Positions 1-8,016 of a DNA stretch of 64,000 bases are shown piece by piece (positions within the stretch are counted from its first letter, which is position 1; every line of letters begins with the position of its first letter). Source of the DNA: Streptomyces viridochromogenes DSM 40736 (GTDB lineage: Bacteria > Actinomycetota > Actinomycetes > Streptomycetales > Streptomycetaceae); the NCBI RefSeq assembly GCF_000158955.1, contig NZ_GG657757.1, positions 1,363,613 to 1,427,612 on the forward strand, given 5' to 3'. The position numbers and the translations under genes are program-made. The notes under the pieces were generated by a model that ran no database searches, was not told where the DNA came from, and saw nothing but the letters and a program-made list of their open reading frames with translations.

Positions 1-1227
1 ACAGGTCCTCAGCACGATACGGGCGCCGGCCCGGTCCCGGCCGCCCGGGACGTCGAGGCACAGACCGGCGTCCAGGTTGCGCAACCGCCCGCGGCCCACC
101 TCGGCCGGGTTGCCCGCGGAGTCGGCCGACGGAGAGCCGGCCGGGGAGGATCCGACGGAGTCCGGATCGACCGCGTGGCCGCTGACCGCTCCCCAGGTGG
201 CCCGGGGGTCGGCGGTACCGCTCTCCTCGGTCCAGCCCCGGGCGGCGAACAGGGTCGCGAGCAGCACGAGGGAGGTCAGACCGACCGCGGCGACCAGGGT
301 TTTGGTGTGTTTCCTCGGCGCCCCGGGCCGGCCGCCCGCCGGGAGCGCACGGGCCGGGAGACGATGGCGGCCGTGGATCGGGGGCCCGGCCAGAGCGCTC
401 CGGCCCTCGTCGCGGCCCGGCCGTGAGGCGAGGTAGCGGCGGGCACCCCACCCCAACACGGTCTCGACGAGCAGGTCCTCGAGTCCGCCCTCGAAATGGC
501 CGAGTTGTTCGGCGGCGTGACGGCAGTACCGGCAGGCCATGAGATGCCGTTGCACGTCCGGCAGCAAGGCCCTGCCGCGGCGCATCGGAACGTCCAGCAG
601 GCGGTTGTAGTAGCGGCATTCCTGGCTCGGCGCGAGTTCCCGGTGCGCCCGCACGCATCCCGCCCGGAATTGCTCGCGCGCCTGTTCCAGCGCCGCCGAC
701 GCGGTACCCGGGTCGACGCCCAGCAGACCGGCCGGTACGGATAGCGGTTCGGCCTCCACCTCCGTGTGCCAGAGCAGGCATTGGGAAGCCCCCGGAAGGC
801 CGCGGAATGCGCGCTCGGCGAGGCGTCGCCTTTCGGGTGTGACGGACCGTGCGGCGCGCAGACCGCGACCCCCGACGGGTTTGCGGAGTTCCGGCAGCAC
901 CCCGGAAATGCCGTCGTCGGCGGCCCACTCCGCGACCGTGTCCCGCACGGCCGCGAGCAGTCGTGGGCGCAGGGCGCCGCCGCCGGGTCCGCCGAGTTCC
1001 CTGCGGAACGCGGCGGCGGCCGCCATCGAGGCCGAATCCTCCGAGGAGGCGAGGCAGATCACGGCGTACTCGTGGACCGCCCGCCAGTGCCGCGCCAGCA
1101 ACAGCGCGACGGCGCGCGGGCCTTCGGCGGGCTCTCCCACCCGGGCGAGGAGATTGCGGTCGGAGTCCGCGGGCCGGGCCCCGGGGTGGGGAGCGTACGG
1201 AGGGCGTGGGGGGTAGGGGGATTGCAC
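1..1227 (-). CDS. Membrane protein with ECF-sigma-like region, zinc finger and ricin-type lectin domain (partial)
   Basis: The gene runs off the left edge; 409 codons are visible from GTG 1227, which follows an AAGGA ribosome site by about 8 nt. Residues 25-100 resemble sigma region 2 and residues 140-190 resemble ECF sigma region 4 (an FRGLP...LLWH pattern, then a helix-turn-helix-like stretch). A zinc-finger motif follows (H228, C232, C235), as in anti-sigma ZAS domains. Residues 310-329 form one membrane segment. The visible end (about 378-409) starts a ricin-B beta-trefoil (LDAGLCLDV). The layout suggests cytoplasmic regulation tied to an extracellular sugar-binding domain; this is inference. 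It is divergent from the galU unit. The C-terminal part lies outside the window, so length and repeat number are unknown. Confidence 0.8.
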   Translation of the reverse strand, partial: MQSPYPPRPPYAPHPGARPADSDRNLLARVGEPAEGPRAVALLLARHWRAVHEYAVICLASSEDSASMAAAAAFRRELGGPGGGALRPRLLAAVRDTVAEWAADDGISGVLPELRKPVGGRGLRAARSVTPERRRLAERAFRGLPGASQCLLWHTEVEAEPLSVPAGLLGVDPGTASAALEQAREQFRAGCVRAHRELAPSQECRYYNRLLDVPMRRGRALLPDVQRHLMACRYCRHAAEQLGHFEGGLEDLLVETVLGWGARRYLASRPGRDEGRSALAGPPIHGRHRLPARALPAGGRPGAPRKHTKTLVAAVGLTSLVLLATLFAARGWTEESGTADPRATWGAVSGHAVDPDSVGSSPAGSPSADSAGNPAEVGRGRLRNLDAGLCLDVPGGRDRAGARIVLRTC

Positions 1228-1327
1228 GGAACCATTTCCTTCCAGCCGCAGGACGGCATGGGAATTGCGCGTCCGTCGGAAAGCAGGTGGGTGATTGGTG
1301 CATACCTGTGCCGCATCAGTCGCGGAC

Positions 1328-1372
1328 TTGCCTGTGAGGCAGCTCACTTTCGCACATGCGACTCACAGGCAA
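1328..1372. promoter_or_regulatory. Inverted repeat containing a CRP-like box
   Basis: Perfect 11-bp arms TTGCCTGTGAG (1328-1338) and CTCACAGGCAA (1362-1372) are separated by 23 bp. Inside the left part lies TGTGA-GGCAGC-TCACT (1333-1348), which matches 9 of 10 fixed positions of the E. coli-type CRP consensus TGTGA-N6-TCACA. It sits between the divergent lectin-domain gene and the small ORF/galU unit. Binding by the Streptomyces Crp protein is inference. Confidence 0.5.
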
Positions 1373-1384
1373 CAAGGAGTTCGG

Positions 1385-1582
1385 ATGCCCCATGCTCAAA
1401 ACGCCGGAATTTCCGATGTGTTACCGGCGGTATCCGCACCCGCATTCGACAAAGCCGGTGCCGAAAGCCTCAAGTTGTGTGCGAACAAAGGCGGTTGGTC
1501 CGCGAAATCTCCCACTCCACAGCCTTCTCCCATGCGGCTCTCTGCGTGCTCTCATCTCCGCCCGCCAGCATGGGCCGCATGA
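1385..1582 (+). CDS. Small ORF of 65 codons, translationally coupled to galU
   Basis: I do not recognise the product. ATG 1385 follows a strong ribosome site (AAGGAG 1374-1379, 5-nt spacer), and the stop overlaps the galU start as ATGA (1579-1582), an arrangement typical of coupled translation. The 65-residue peptide has no clear signal peptide or membrane segment; the first 45 residues hold FDKAGAESLKLCANKGGW and the tail is Pro/Ser-rich. Codon 13 is TTA, the bldA-dependent leucine codon, and third-position G/C is lower than in neighbours. It may be a real regulatory leader peptide or small protein, or a fortuitous frame in the galU leader. Confidence 0.4.
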   Translation: MPHAQNAGISDVLPAVSAPAFDKAGAESLKLCANKGGWSAKSPTPQPSPMRLSACSHLRPPAWAA

Positions 1583-2529
1583 TCACCCCCCACCCTTCCC
1601 GCCCGGCCGCCCCCGCCCGAACCGTCCGCAAGGCGGTCGTCCCCGCCGCCGGCCTCGGCACCCGCTTCCTGCCCGCCACGAAGGCGACGCCCAAGGAGAT
1701 GCTGCCGGTCGTCGACAAGCCGGCCATCCAGTACGTCGTCGAGGAGGCGGCAGCGGCGGGCCTCGACGACGTCCTGATGGTCACCGGCCGGCACAAGCGG
1801 GCCATCGAGGACCATTTCGACCACGCCTTCGAGCTGGAACAGGCGCTCGCGGCCAAGGGCGACACCGTGCGACTGGACGCGGTGCGCGACCCGGCGCGGC
1901 TGGCGAGCATCCACCACATCCGGCAGGGCGACCCGCTGGGCCTCGGCCACGCCGTCCTGTGCGCCCGCCGGCACGTCGGCGACGAGCCCTTCGCGGTCCT
2001 CCTCGGCGACGACCTCGTCGACCCGCGCGAGACGCTGCTCAGCCGGATGCTCGACGTCCGCGACCGGCGGCTCGGCAGTGTGGTCGCCCTGCTGGAGGTC
2101 CCGCCGGAGCAGATCCACCGCTACGGGTGTGCCGCCGTCGAGCCGACCGGCGAGGAGGACGTCGTCCGCGTCACCGGCCTGGTCGAGAAGCCGGACCCGG
2201 AACACGCGCCGAGCCGCTACGCCGTCATCGGGCGCTACGTCCTCGACCCGGCCGTCTTCGGCGTCCTGGAGCGCACCGCACCGGGCCGGGGCGGTGAGGA
2301 CCAGCTGACCGACGCCCTCCAGGAACTGGCCGCGGGCGGCACCGTGCACGGGGTCGTCTTCAAGGGCCTGCGCCACGACACCGGCGACAAGGCCGACTAC
2401 CTGCGCACGGTGGTGCGGCTGGCCTGCGACCGGCCCGACCTGGGACCGGAGTTCGTGTCATGGCTCAAGGAATTCGTCGCGGAACTGGACGGAGCCCGCC
2501 CGACGCACCACCGGGACATCGCGGCCTGA
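1579..2529 (+). CDS. galU: UTP--glucose-1-phosphate uridylyltransferase
   Basis: This enzyme makes UDP-glucose from UTP and glucose 1-phosphate in the cytoplasm, feeding cell-wall, trehalose and exopolysaccharide synthesis. The 316-residue protein has the family nucleotide-binding loop at 25-40 (GLGTRF, then TPKEMLPV), the QGDPLGLGHAV block near 117 and LLGDD at 141-145, followed by an EKP motif. Length and order fit GalU of bacteria. ATG 1579 overlaps the stop of the preceding small ORF; ATG 1570 in the same frame is an alternative, and neither has its own obvious ribosome site, which supports coupling. It may be one of several GalU paralogues in the genome. The next gene is convergent. Confidence 0.93.
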   Translation: MITPHPSRPAAPARTVRKAVVPAAGLGTRFLPATKATPKEMLPVVDKPAIQYVVEEAAAAGLDDVLMVTGRHKRAIEDHFDHAFELEQALAAKGDTVRLDAVRDPARLASIHHIRQGDPLGLGHAVLCARRHVGDEPFAVLLGDDLVDPRETLLSRMLDVRDRRLGSVVALLEVPPEQIHRYGCAAVEPTGEEDVVRVTGLVEKPDPEHAPSRYAVIGRYVLDPAVFGVLERTAPGRGGEDQLTDALQELAAGGTVHGVVFKGLRHDTGDKADYLRTVVRLACDRPDLGPEFVSWLKEFVAELDGARPTHHRDIAA

Positions 2530-2532
2530 GAC

Positions 2533-2549
2533 GGCCCGGGCCGCGGGCC
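2533..2549. terminator. Hairpin between convergent galU and thioesterase genes
   Basis: GGCCCG (2533-2538) pairs with CGGGCC (2544-2549) around a 5-nt loop, starting 3 nt after the galU stop. There is no T-run, as is common in this genus. Confidence 0.4.
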
Positions 2550-2580
2550 CCCCGGCGGGCTTCCCGTGAGCGACGCGTTC

Positions 2581-3033
2581 TCAGCCGTTGGGCCGCAGCG
2601 TCCAGACGACGGTCATCTCGGCCGTCACCGCACCGTCCGCCCGCTGGACGGCGATCGCCACCGGGAACTCGGGACGCTCACCGGCGTCCAGTTCCGCGAC
2701 GACCTCATCGGCCGGGCGGCCCAGCGTGGCGGTGGCGGTCACCGGCCCCATCGCCAGTTTCCGGTAGGCGATCTCGGCGCTGACGGCGAGCGGCACGGCC
2801 CGGGAGAGCTGGTCCCCGAACGCGGCCAGCACGATCGCTCCGCTCGCGGACTCCCCGAGCGTGAACATCGCGCCGGCGTGCGGCCCGCCCACGTGGTTGT
2901 GGTACTCGCTCTGGTCCGGCAGGGACACCACGGCCCGCTCCGGCGTGGTCTCGAGGAACTCGAGGTTCAGGGTCCGAACCATGGGCACCGTGGCGGCGAG
3001 CATCTCGCCGATGGACATCTGGTCTGCGCTCAT
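2581..3033 (-). CDS. DUF4442 / PaaI-like hot-dog-fold thioesterase
   Basis: The 150-residue protein has the single hot-dog domain of the DUF4442/PaaI group, which usually cleaves acyl-CoA thioesters as a dimer or tetramer. The best landmark is HNHVGGPHAGAMFTLGE at 45-61, corresponding to the substrate-binding helix of the fold. A typical C-terminal beta pattern follows, ending in MTVVWTLRPNG. No signal peptide or membrane segment is seen, so it is cytoplasmic. The substrate cannot be read from sequence. It stands alone, convergent with galU. Confidence 0.82.
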   Translation of the reverse strand: MSADQMSIGEMLAATVPMVRTLNLEFLETTPERAVVSLPDQSEYHNHVGGPHAGAMFTLGESASGAIVLAAFGDQLSRAVPLAVSAEIAYRKLAMGPVTATATLGRPADEVVAELDAGERPEFPVAIAVQRADGAVTAEMTVVWTLRPNG

Positions 3034-3178
3034 GACCGCATGTTACTCACGAGTAGAGGTGACTGAACAGACGCTGTGACGGCCGCCGCATCGGTTCGCA
3101 CAGCTTCCACACCGCTCTGTCTCCGGGTTGCTACGTCTCCGTCCACGCGCGGTGACCGAATCGTGTCCGGAGCGCGGC

Positions 3179-3184
3179 TAGGGT
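3179..3184 (+). promoter_or_regulatory. -10 element of a probably leaderless gene
   Basis: TAGGGT ends 8 nt before ATG 3193, so transcription should start at or next to the start codon. No ribosome site precedes the ATG. Confidence 0.5.
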
Positions 3185-3192
3185 TGCTGCCC

Positions 3193-4209
3193 ATGTGGCC
3201 AGGACAGCAGCCGCCCGGGGGCGAGCAGAACCCGCAAGCGAACAACCCGTACCAGCAGCCGGGGTACCAGCAGCCGAATCCGTATCAGCAGCCGGGCTAC
3301 CAGCAGCCCAACCCCTATGGGCAGCAGCCCCAGTGGGGCGCGCCCGCGCCGGCCGGCGCACCGCAGCCCCCGCCGGGTGGTGGAGGCGGCAACCGGACGA
3401 AGCTGGTCGCGATCATCGCCGCCACGGCGGTGGTCGTCGCGGCCGGCGTCACCGGCTTCCTGGTGCTGGGCGGCGACGAGAGCGACACGGCTGACGGGAA
3501 GAACGACAAGAAGCCGGCACCGACCGCCTCCAAGAAGGCCTCCGACGAGCCGAGCGCCTCCGCCTCCGCCTCCGAGGACAATCCGCGCGGCGGTGAGGCG
3601 GAGAAGGCGACCATCCCGGGCTGGAAGGTCGTCGTCAACACGCGCTTCGGCACCGAGTTCGACGTCCCCGCCGACTGGGAGATCGAGACACCCGGTACGA
3701 GCGTGGGCTTCGAGTGGGAGAAGAAGGACGGTGAGCTGGACCGCACCACCGTCACCGCCCCCGCCTACCTGCAGTCCAAGTGGTGCACGAGCGACCCCGA
3801 CAAGGACGGCCGCAAGGAGGACACCGCCCTGGTCACCGCCGGCACCCGCGGTGAGGACGGCGCGAAGACCACGGACGAGGCGGCCGAGACCCGCGTGCCG
3901 TGGTGGATCTTCGGCGGTTACACCCAGCCGGACAAGAAGAGCGTGAAGTACAGCAAGCCCAAGCCGTACACCACCAAGTCGGGCATCAAGGGCAGTGTCG
4001 CCACGGCACACTCGGAGAACACCCCCCAGAACGGGAAGTGCGACAGCGAAGGCAAGGCGATCACCTTCGCCTTCAAGAACGGCGCCGGGGACTTCGTCAC
4101 CTGGAACCTGTTCGGCGCCAAGGGTGTCAAGGACGAGCTGTCCGAGGCGACCGTCCAGAAGATCCTGAGCACCGTGCGCCTCACCAAGGAGCCCCCCACG
4201 GGGAACTGA
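3193..4209 (+). CDS. Single-pass membrane protein with Pro/Gln/Tyr-rich cytoplasmic tail
   Basis: No specific function is recognised. The 338-residue protein begins with a low-complexity region (1-67) holding repeated PYQQPGYQQPN units, then one membrane helix (71-93), an Ala/Ser/Glu-rich linker (95-140) and a folded extracellular domain of about 200 residues with several Trp and Tyr and paired Cys (SKWCTSDPD; NGKCDSEG). This Gly/Pro/Gln-rich tail-TM-domain layout is common among Streptomyces surface proteins. ATG 3193 is chosen because a -10 hexamer lies 8 nt upstream; the open frame extends further but without a ribosome site. A tandem repeat and the MFS gene follow. Confidence 0.8.
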   Translation: MWPGQQPPGGEQNPQANNPYQQPGYQQPNPYQQPGYQQPNPYGQQPQWGAPAPAGAPQPPPGGGGGNRTKLVAIIAATAVVVAAGVTGFLVLGGDESDTADGKNDKKPAPTASKKASDEPSASASASEDNPRGGEAEKATIPGWKVVVNTRFGTEFDVPADWEIETPGTSVGFEWEKKDGELDRTTVTAPAYLQSKWCTSDPDKDGRKEDTALVTAGTRGEDGAKTTDEAAETRVPWWIFGGYTQPDKKSVKYSKPKPYTTKSGIKGSVATAHSENTPQNGKCDSEGKAITFAFKNGAGDFVTWNLFGAKGVKDELSEATVQKILSTVRLTKEPPTGN

Positions 4210-4218
4210 CGGGCCGGG

Positions 4219-4254
4219 GGCCGTCACAATCCGCTTGGCCGTCACAATCCGTTT
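4219..4254 (+). repeat. Tandem 18-bp direct repeat upstream of the MFS gene
   Basis: Two head-to-tail copies of GGCCGTCACAATCCGCTT (4219-4236 and 4237-4254, one mismatch) run up to the -35 region of the MFS promoter. They could be a double activator or repressor site or a local duplication. Confidence 0.8.
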
Positions 4255-4282
4255 GGCAAGTCGGCCCGGCCCCGGCGATAGT
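4253..4282 (+). promoter_or_regulatory. Promoter of the MFS transporter gene
   Basis: TTGGCA (4253-4258) and GATAGT (4277-4282) are spaced by 18 bp. The -10 ends 6 nt before GTG 4289, implying a leaderless mRNA. The second copy of the 18-bp repeat overlaps the -35. Confidence 0.55.
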
Positions 4283-4288
4283 CGGCCG

Positions 4289-5596
4289 GTGACGTCCCCC
4301 ACCGCCTCCTCACGAGGCTCCCGCCGGCCCGCCTGGGCGGGCCGCAACTACTCCCTGCTGACCGCTGCCGCGGTCGTCACCAGCCTGGGCAGCCAGGGCG
4401 CCCTGGTCGCGGCGGCGTTCGCCGTGCTCGCGACGGGCGGCGACGGCGGCGACGTAGGTCTGGTCGCGGCGGCCCGGACGCTCCCGCTGGTGCTGTTCCT
4501 GCTGGTCGGCGGCGCGATCGCGGACCGGCTGCCCCGGCACCACGTGATGGTCGCGGCCAACGCTCTGAACTGCCTCTCGCAGGCCGTCTTCGCCGCTCTG
4601 GTGCTGACCGGCGACGCCCGGCTGTGGCAGATGATGCTGCTCGCCGCCCTGGGTGGCACGGGCCAGGCCTTCTTCGGCCCGGCCGCCGAGGGCATGCTGA
4701 TGTCCTCGGTCGAAGGCGAGCAGGCGGGCCGGGCGTTCGCGGTGTTCCGGATGGCGATGCAGGGCGCGGCTCTGGGCGGTGCCGCGCTGGGCGGTGCCAT
4801 GGTCGCCGTGATCGGGCCCGGCTGGGTGCTCGCGGCGGACGCGGCGGCCTTCGCCGTCGCCGGGCTGCTGCGGGCCTTCCTCGACGTCGGCCACATCCCG
4901 CCGCGCACGCCCGGCGGCGGGCTGCTCGCCGATCTGCGGGACGGCTGGCGGGAGTTCTCCGGCCGGCCCTGGCTGTGGGCCGTCGTCGTCCAGTTCTCCA
5001 TCGCCAACGCGGTCGTCGCCGCAGCCGACGCCGTCTACGGCCCGCTCGTCGCCCGCGACCACCTCGGCGGCGCGGGCCCGTGGGGCCTCGCCCTGGGCGT
5101 GTTCGGGGCCGGCACGGTCGCCGGGGCCGTGCTCATGACCCGCTGGAAACCCCGCCGTCTACTCTTCGCCGGCACCCTCTGCGTCTTCCCCCTGGCCCTG
5201 CCCTCGGCCGCACTCGCCGTACCGGTGCCCGTCGGCGTCCTGTACGTGGTGATGTTCGTCGCCGGTGCGACGGTGGAGGTGTTCGGGGTGTCCTGGATGA
5301 CGGCCCTGCACCAGGAGATTCCCGAGGACAAGCTCTCCCGCGTCTCCGCGTACGACTGGTTCGGCTCCGTCGCCCTGGTGCCGCTCGCCACGGCCGCGGC
5401 CGGCCCCGCGGAGGAGGCCTTCGGCCGCTCGGCGGCCCTGTGGGGCTGCGCCGGCCTGGTCGTCCTGGTCACGGCGGCGGCGCTGTGCGTGCCGGACGTA
5501 CGCAACCTGAGGCGCACGACCACGCACGTCACCCGCGGCGGGGCCACCGGGAGCGAGTCAGCCGATGCCGAACGCCCCGTCGGGGGGCTCGGGTGA
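4289..5596 (+). CDS. MFS transporter (MFS_3 / EntS-like exporter)
   Basis: A 435-residue polytopic membrane protein with about 10-12 hydrophobic segments, resembling the EntS-type branch of the major facilitator superfamily that exports siderophores or drugs by proton antiport. Landmarks are the N-terminal SLGSQGALVAAAFAVL segment, the loop GGAIADRLPRHHVM between TM2 and TM3 (the family GxxxDRxxR-like motif), and the mid-protein hydrophilic loop. GTG 4289 is chosen from the promoter position. Its 3' end overlaps the convergent spermidine-synthase-like gene by 39 bp. Substrate unknown. Confidence 0.85.
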   Translation: MTSPTASSRGSRRPAWAGRNYSLLTAAAVVTSLGSQGALVAAAFAVLATGGDGGDVGLVAAARTLPLVLFLLVGGAIADRLPRHHVMVAANALNCLSQAVFAALVLTGDARLWQMMLLAALGGTGQAFFGPAAEGMLMSSVEGEQAGRAFAVFRMAMQGAALGGAALGGAMVAVIGPGWVLAADAAAFAVAGLLRAFLDVGHIPPRTPGGGLLADLRDGWREFSGRPWLWAVVVQFSIANAVVAAADAVYGPLVARDHLGGAGPWGLALGVFGAGTVAGAVLMTRWKPRRLLFAGTLCVFPLALPSAALAVPVPVGVLYVVMFVAGATVEVFGVSWMTALHQEIPEDKLSRVSAYDWFGSVALVPLATAAAGPAEEAFGRSAALWGCAGLVVLVTAAALCVPDVRNLRRTTTHVTRGGATGSESADAERPVGGLG

Positions 5597-6403
5597 CGGC
5601 ACGGCGTCCTCGTCCCGCACCGCACGCGCGCCACCGATGAACTCCCGCAGCGCGGTGCCGTGTTCGACCCGGGCGGGAAAGGCGTCGGCGGCGGTGCGCC
5701 GGGCCAGGGCGGCGACGTCTACCGGTCGATGCCCGGCGACGAGCACCGCGTTCCCGAACCGCCGCCCCCGCAGCACCCCCGGCTCGGCGATCAGCGCGAG
5801 CTCCTCGAACACGGTGCCCAGCGTGGCGAGTTGCGACCGCAGAAAGGCGAAGGGCGCCGCGTCGGGCAGGTTCGCGAGGTAGACGCCGCCGTCCCGCAGC
5901 ACCCGCGCGGCCTCACGGACGTACGCGACGGACGTGAGGTGCGCCGGCACCCGCGACCCGCCGAACACATCGGCCACGATGACGTCCGCCGAGTCCGAGG
6001 GACCGTTCTCCAGCCAGTCCCGGGCGTCCCCCGCATGCAGCGAGACGCGAGCCCCCTCCGGCAACGGCAGATGCCCGGCCACCAGTTCCAGCAGTCCGCG
6101 GTCGACCTCGACGACGTCCTGCCGGGACCCGGGCCGGGTCACGGCCACATACCGGGGCAGGGTCAACGCGCCCCCGCCGAGATGCAGCACGTCCAACGCG
6201 GCCCCCGGCTCCCCCACCACGTCCAGCACATGCCCGAGCCGCCGCGCGTACTCGAACTCCAGATGCGTCGGATCATCCAGATCGACATAGGACTGCGGCG
6301 CCCCGTCGACAGTCAGCAACCAGGCCCGTTCCCGATCGATGTCGGGCATCAGCTTGGCAAACCCGTGATCGACGGACCGGGCGACGGCGATGGCTTCCTT
6401 CAC
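5558..6403 (-). CDS. Spermidine-synthase-like (SpeE-type) methyltransferase-fold protein
   Basis: The 281-residue protein has the Rossmann fold of spermidine synthases: LHLGGGALTLPRYV is the nucleotide-binding loop, VVEVDRGLLELV the acidic ribose-binding strand, and HAGDARDWL then ADVIVADVFGG the later strands. In actinobacteria, stand-alone members usually lack proof of aminopropyl transfer, so the activity is uncertain. GTG 6403 is chosen: CACAAT lies 6 nt upstream as a possible -10, and GGAGGA occupies that spacer. Overlaps the MFS gene tail-to-tail; tuf3 lies upstream on the same strand, separated by a repeat element. Confidence 0.78.
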   Translation of the reverse strand: MKEAIAVARSVDHGFAKLMPDIDRERAWLLTVDGAPQSYVDLDDPTHLEFEYARRLGHVLDVVGEPGAALDVLHLGGGALTLPRYVAVTRPGSRQDVVEVDRGLLELVAGHLPLPEGARVSLHAGDARDWLENGPSDSADVIVADVFGGSRVPAHLTSVAYVREAARVLRDGGVYLANLPDAAPFAFLRSQLATLGTVFEELALIAEPGVLRGRRFGNAVLVAGHRPVDVAALARRTAADAFPARVEHGTALREFIGGARAVRDEDAVPSPEPPDGAFGIG

Positions 6404-6475
6404 TCCTCCATTGTGCCGTTGCACAACGGGCCTCTCAGGGGGGCGGGGCCGTGCCGATGAGCGGCTCCGCCGCGT

Positions 6476-6510
6476 GGGCGCGACCAGCCGCAACGGCCCC
6501 GCAGCCCCCC
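6476..6510. repeat. Copy of a streptomycete intergenic repeat
   Basis: The segment GCGCGACCAGCC followed by CGGCCCCGCAGCC matches the element at 31271-31320. Similar GCGCGACCAGCC...GGCCCGCAG tracts are, from memory, common between Streptomyces genes. It lies between the spermidine-synthase-like gene and tuf3. Confidence 0.5.
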
Positions 6511-6516
6511 ACCACC

Positions 6517-7686
6517 TCAACCCACCACGGTCACGGTCCCCGCCCCCACAGTCCGCCCGCCCTCACGGATGGCGAACCCGAGCCCCGGCTCCAACGGCAC
6601 CTCCCGCCCCAGCTCCACGGTCATGGCGACCGTGTCACCGGGCCGGGCCACCGCCACCTCACCGAGATCGACGACCCCCACCACATCCGCGGTCCGGATG
6701 TAGAACTGCGGCCGGTACCCACTGGAAACCGGCGTCGTACGCCCACCCTCACGCGCGGACAGCACGTACACCTGCGCGGAGAACCGCCGCCGCGGCTTCA
6801 CACTCCCCGGCGCGGCCACCACATGCCCCCGCCGAACCGCGTCCCGCGGCACCCCCCGCAGCAGCAACGCCACGTTGTCCCCGGCCTGCGCCTCCTCCAT
6901 CGGCTTGCCGAAGGTCTCGAGCCCGGTCACCACGGTCTCGACGCCCGCCCCGAGCACCTCCACCCGGTCACCGACGCGCACCACGCCCCGCTCCACCGCA
7001 CCGGTCACCACGGTCCCCCGGCCGGTGATGGTCAGCACGTTCTCCACGGACAGCAGGAACGGCGCGTCCAGATACCGCTCCGGCATCGGCACATAGGTGT
7101 CCACCGCGTCGAGCAGCGCTTCGATCGAAGCCGTCCAGCGCGGGTCCCCCTCCAACGCCTTCAGTCCCGAGACGCGTACGACGGGTACGGAGTCACCGCC
7201 GTAGCCGTGCGCGGTGAGCAGGTCGCGGACCTCCAGCTCGACCAGGTCGGTCAGCTCCTCGTCGCCCGCGTCGGCCTTGTTGAGGGCGACGACGATGTGG
7301 TCGACGCCCACCTGCCGGGCGAGCAGCACGTGTTCGGCTGTCTGCGGCATGATCCCGTCGAGCGCGGAGACGACGAGGATCGCCCCGTCGAGCTGCGCGG
7401 CGCCGGTGACCATGTTCTTGACGTAGTCGGCATGGCCCGGCATGTCGACGTGGGCGTAGTGCCGGGTGTCGGTCTCGTACTCCACGTGCGCGATGTTGAT
7501 GGTGATGCCGCGCGCCGCCTCCTCGGGCGCCCGGTCGATCCGGTCGAACGGCACGAACGCGCCGGTGCCGCGGTCGGCGAGGACCTTGGTGATGGCGGCC
7601 GTCAGGGTGGTCTTGCCGTGGTCGACATGACCCATGGTGCCGATGTTGAGATGCGGTTTCGTGCGGACGTAGGCCGTCTTGGACAT
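6517..7686 (-). CDS. tuf3: Elongation factor Tu, divergent paralogue (EF-Tu3)
   Basis: A complete EF-Tu of 389 residues, slightly shorter than the usual 397. GTPase motifs are intact: GHVDHGKTT (19-27), DMPGH (81-85), NKAD (136-139) and SGL instead of the usual SAL. Effector and domain II/III sequences diverge clearly from housekeeping EF-Tu1 and the gene is not in an rpsL-fusA operon, so this is the Streptomyces tuf3 type. In other streptomycetes tuf3 is induced by amino-acid starvation and may differ in elfamycin sensitivity; that is family knowledge, not shown here. ATG 7686 follows a GAGG site. A 330-nt leader/intergenic region precedes it. Confidence 0.93.
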   Translation of the reverse strand: MSKTAYVRTKPHLNIGTMGHVDHGKTTLTAAITKVLADRGTGAFVPFDRIDRAPEEAARGITINIAHVEYETDTRHYAHVDMPGHADYVKNMVTGAAQLDGAILVVSALDGIMPQTAEHVLLARQVGVDHIVVALNKADAGDEELTDLVELEVRDLLTAHGYGGDSVPVVRVSGLKALEGDPRWTASIEALLDAVDTYVPMPERYLDAPFLLSVENVLTITGRGTVVTGAVERGVVRVGDRVEVLGAGVETVVTGLETFGKPMEEAQAGDNVALLLRGVPRDAVRRGHVVAAPGSVKPRRRFSAQVYVLSAREGGRTTPVSSGYRPQFYIRTADVVGVVDLGEVAVARPGDTVAMTVELGREVPLEPGLGFAIREGGRTVGAGTVTVVG

Positions 7687-8016
7687 GGCTGTACCTCGAA
7701 GCGTCTAGTCATGAAGTGGGACCCCGAGGACCTGCCCGACCCTCCCCTTGCGGGGTCCGCCGGACGAACCGGAGAGGGTCAGCTTCGGGCGCCGTCGGTG
7801 AAGGCGGTGAGATCGACGGCAGCCTTCGGGGCATCCGTGACGACGGATGCTGCGAGGGCGAAGGCGTGCCGGAACATGACATCGATCATTGCCGACGCTT
7901 TACCGCACGTCGAATGGTTTTCGGCTGCCTCGGCGCGGACTCTCGCACGGCCGGCTGTGACGCTCGTGAGACGATCCATACGGCGATCACACACATGTGT
8001 CGGTTAGTGTCACCGG
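7687..8016. other. Intergenic region between divergent tuf3 and the TVP38 gene
   Basis: No convincing gene. GGACCCCG (7719-7726) and CGGGGTCC (7751-7758) form an 8-bp inverted repeat in the presumed tuf3 leader. ACACATGTGT (7991-8000) is a perfect palindrome just upstream of the -10 for the TVP38 gene. A minus-strand frame could encode a short peptide ending in VDLTAFTDGARS, but it lacks a ribosome site. Confidence 0.6.
8005..8010 (+). promoter_or_regulatory. -10 element of the TVP38 gene
   Basis: TAGTGT ends 6 nt before ATG 8017; no ribosome site is present, so a leaderless mRNA is likely. Confidence 0.55.

Noticed and set aside
766..1578. Long plus-strand frame fused in front of galU
   Set aside because: It runs antisense to the lectin-domain gene and lacks a ribosome site; the GalU family begins near 1579.
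3240..3320. Tandem repeats that resemble a small satellite or CRISPR
   Set aside because: They are in-frame PYQQPGYQQPN codon repeats in the membrane protein; there are no spacers or cas genes.
7779..7994. 71-codon ORF on the minus strand upstream of tuf3
   Set aside because: No ribosome site or good -10; only the last 36 codons show moderate bias. Retained only as a remark under the intergenic region.
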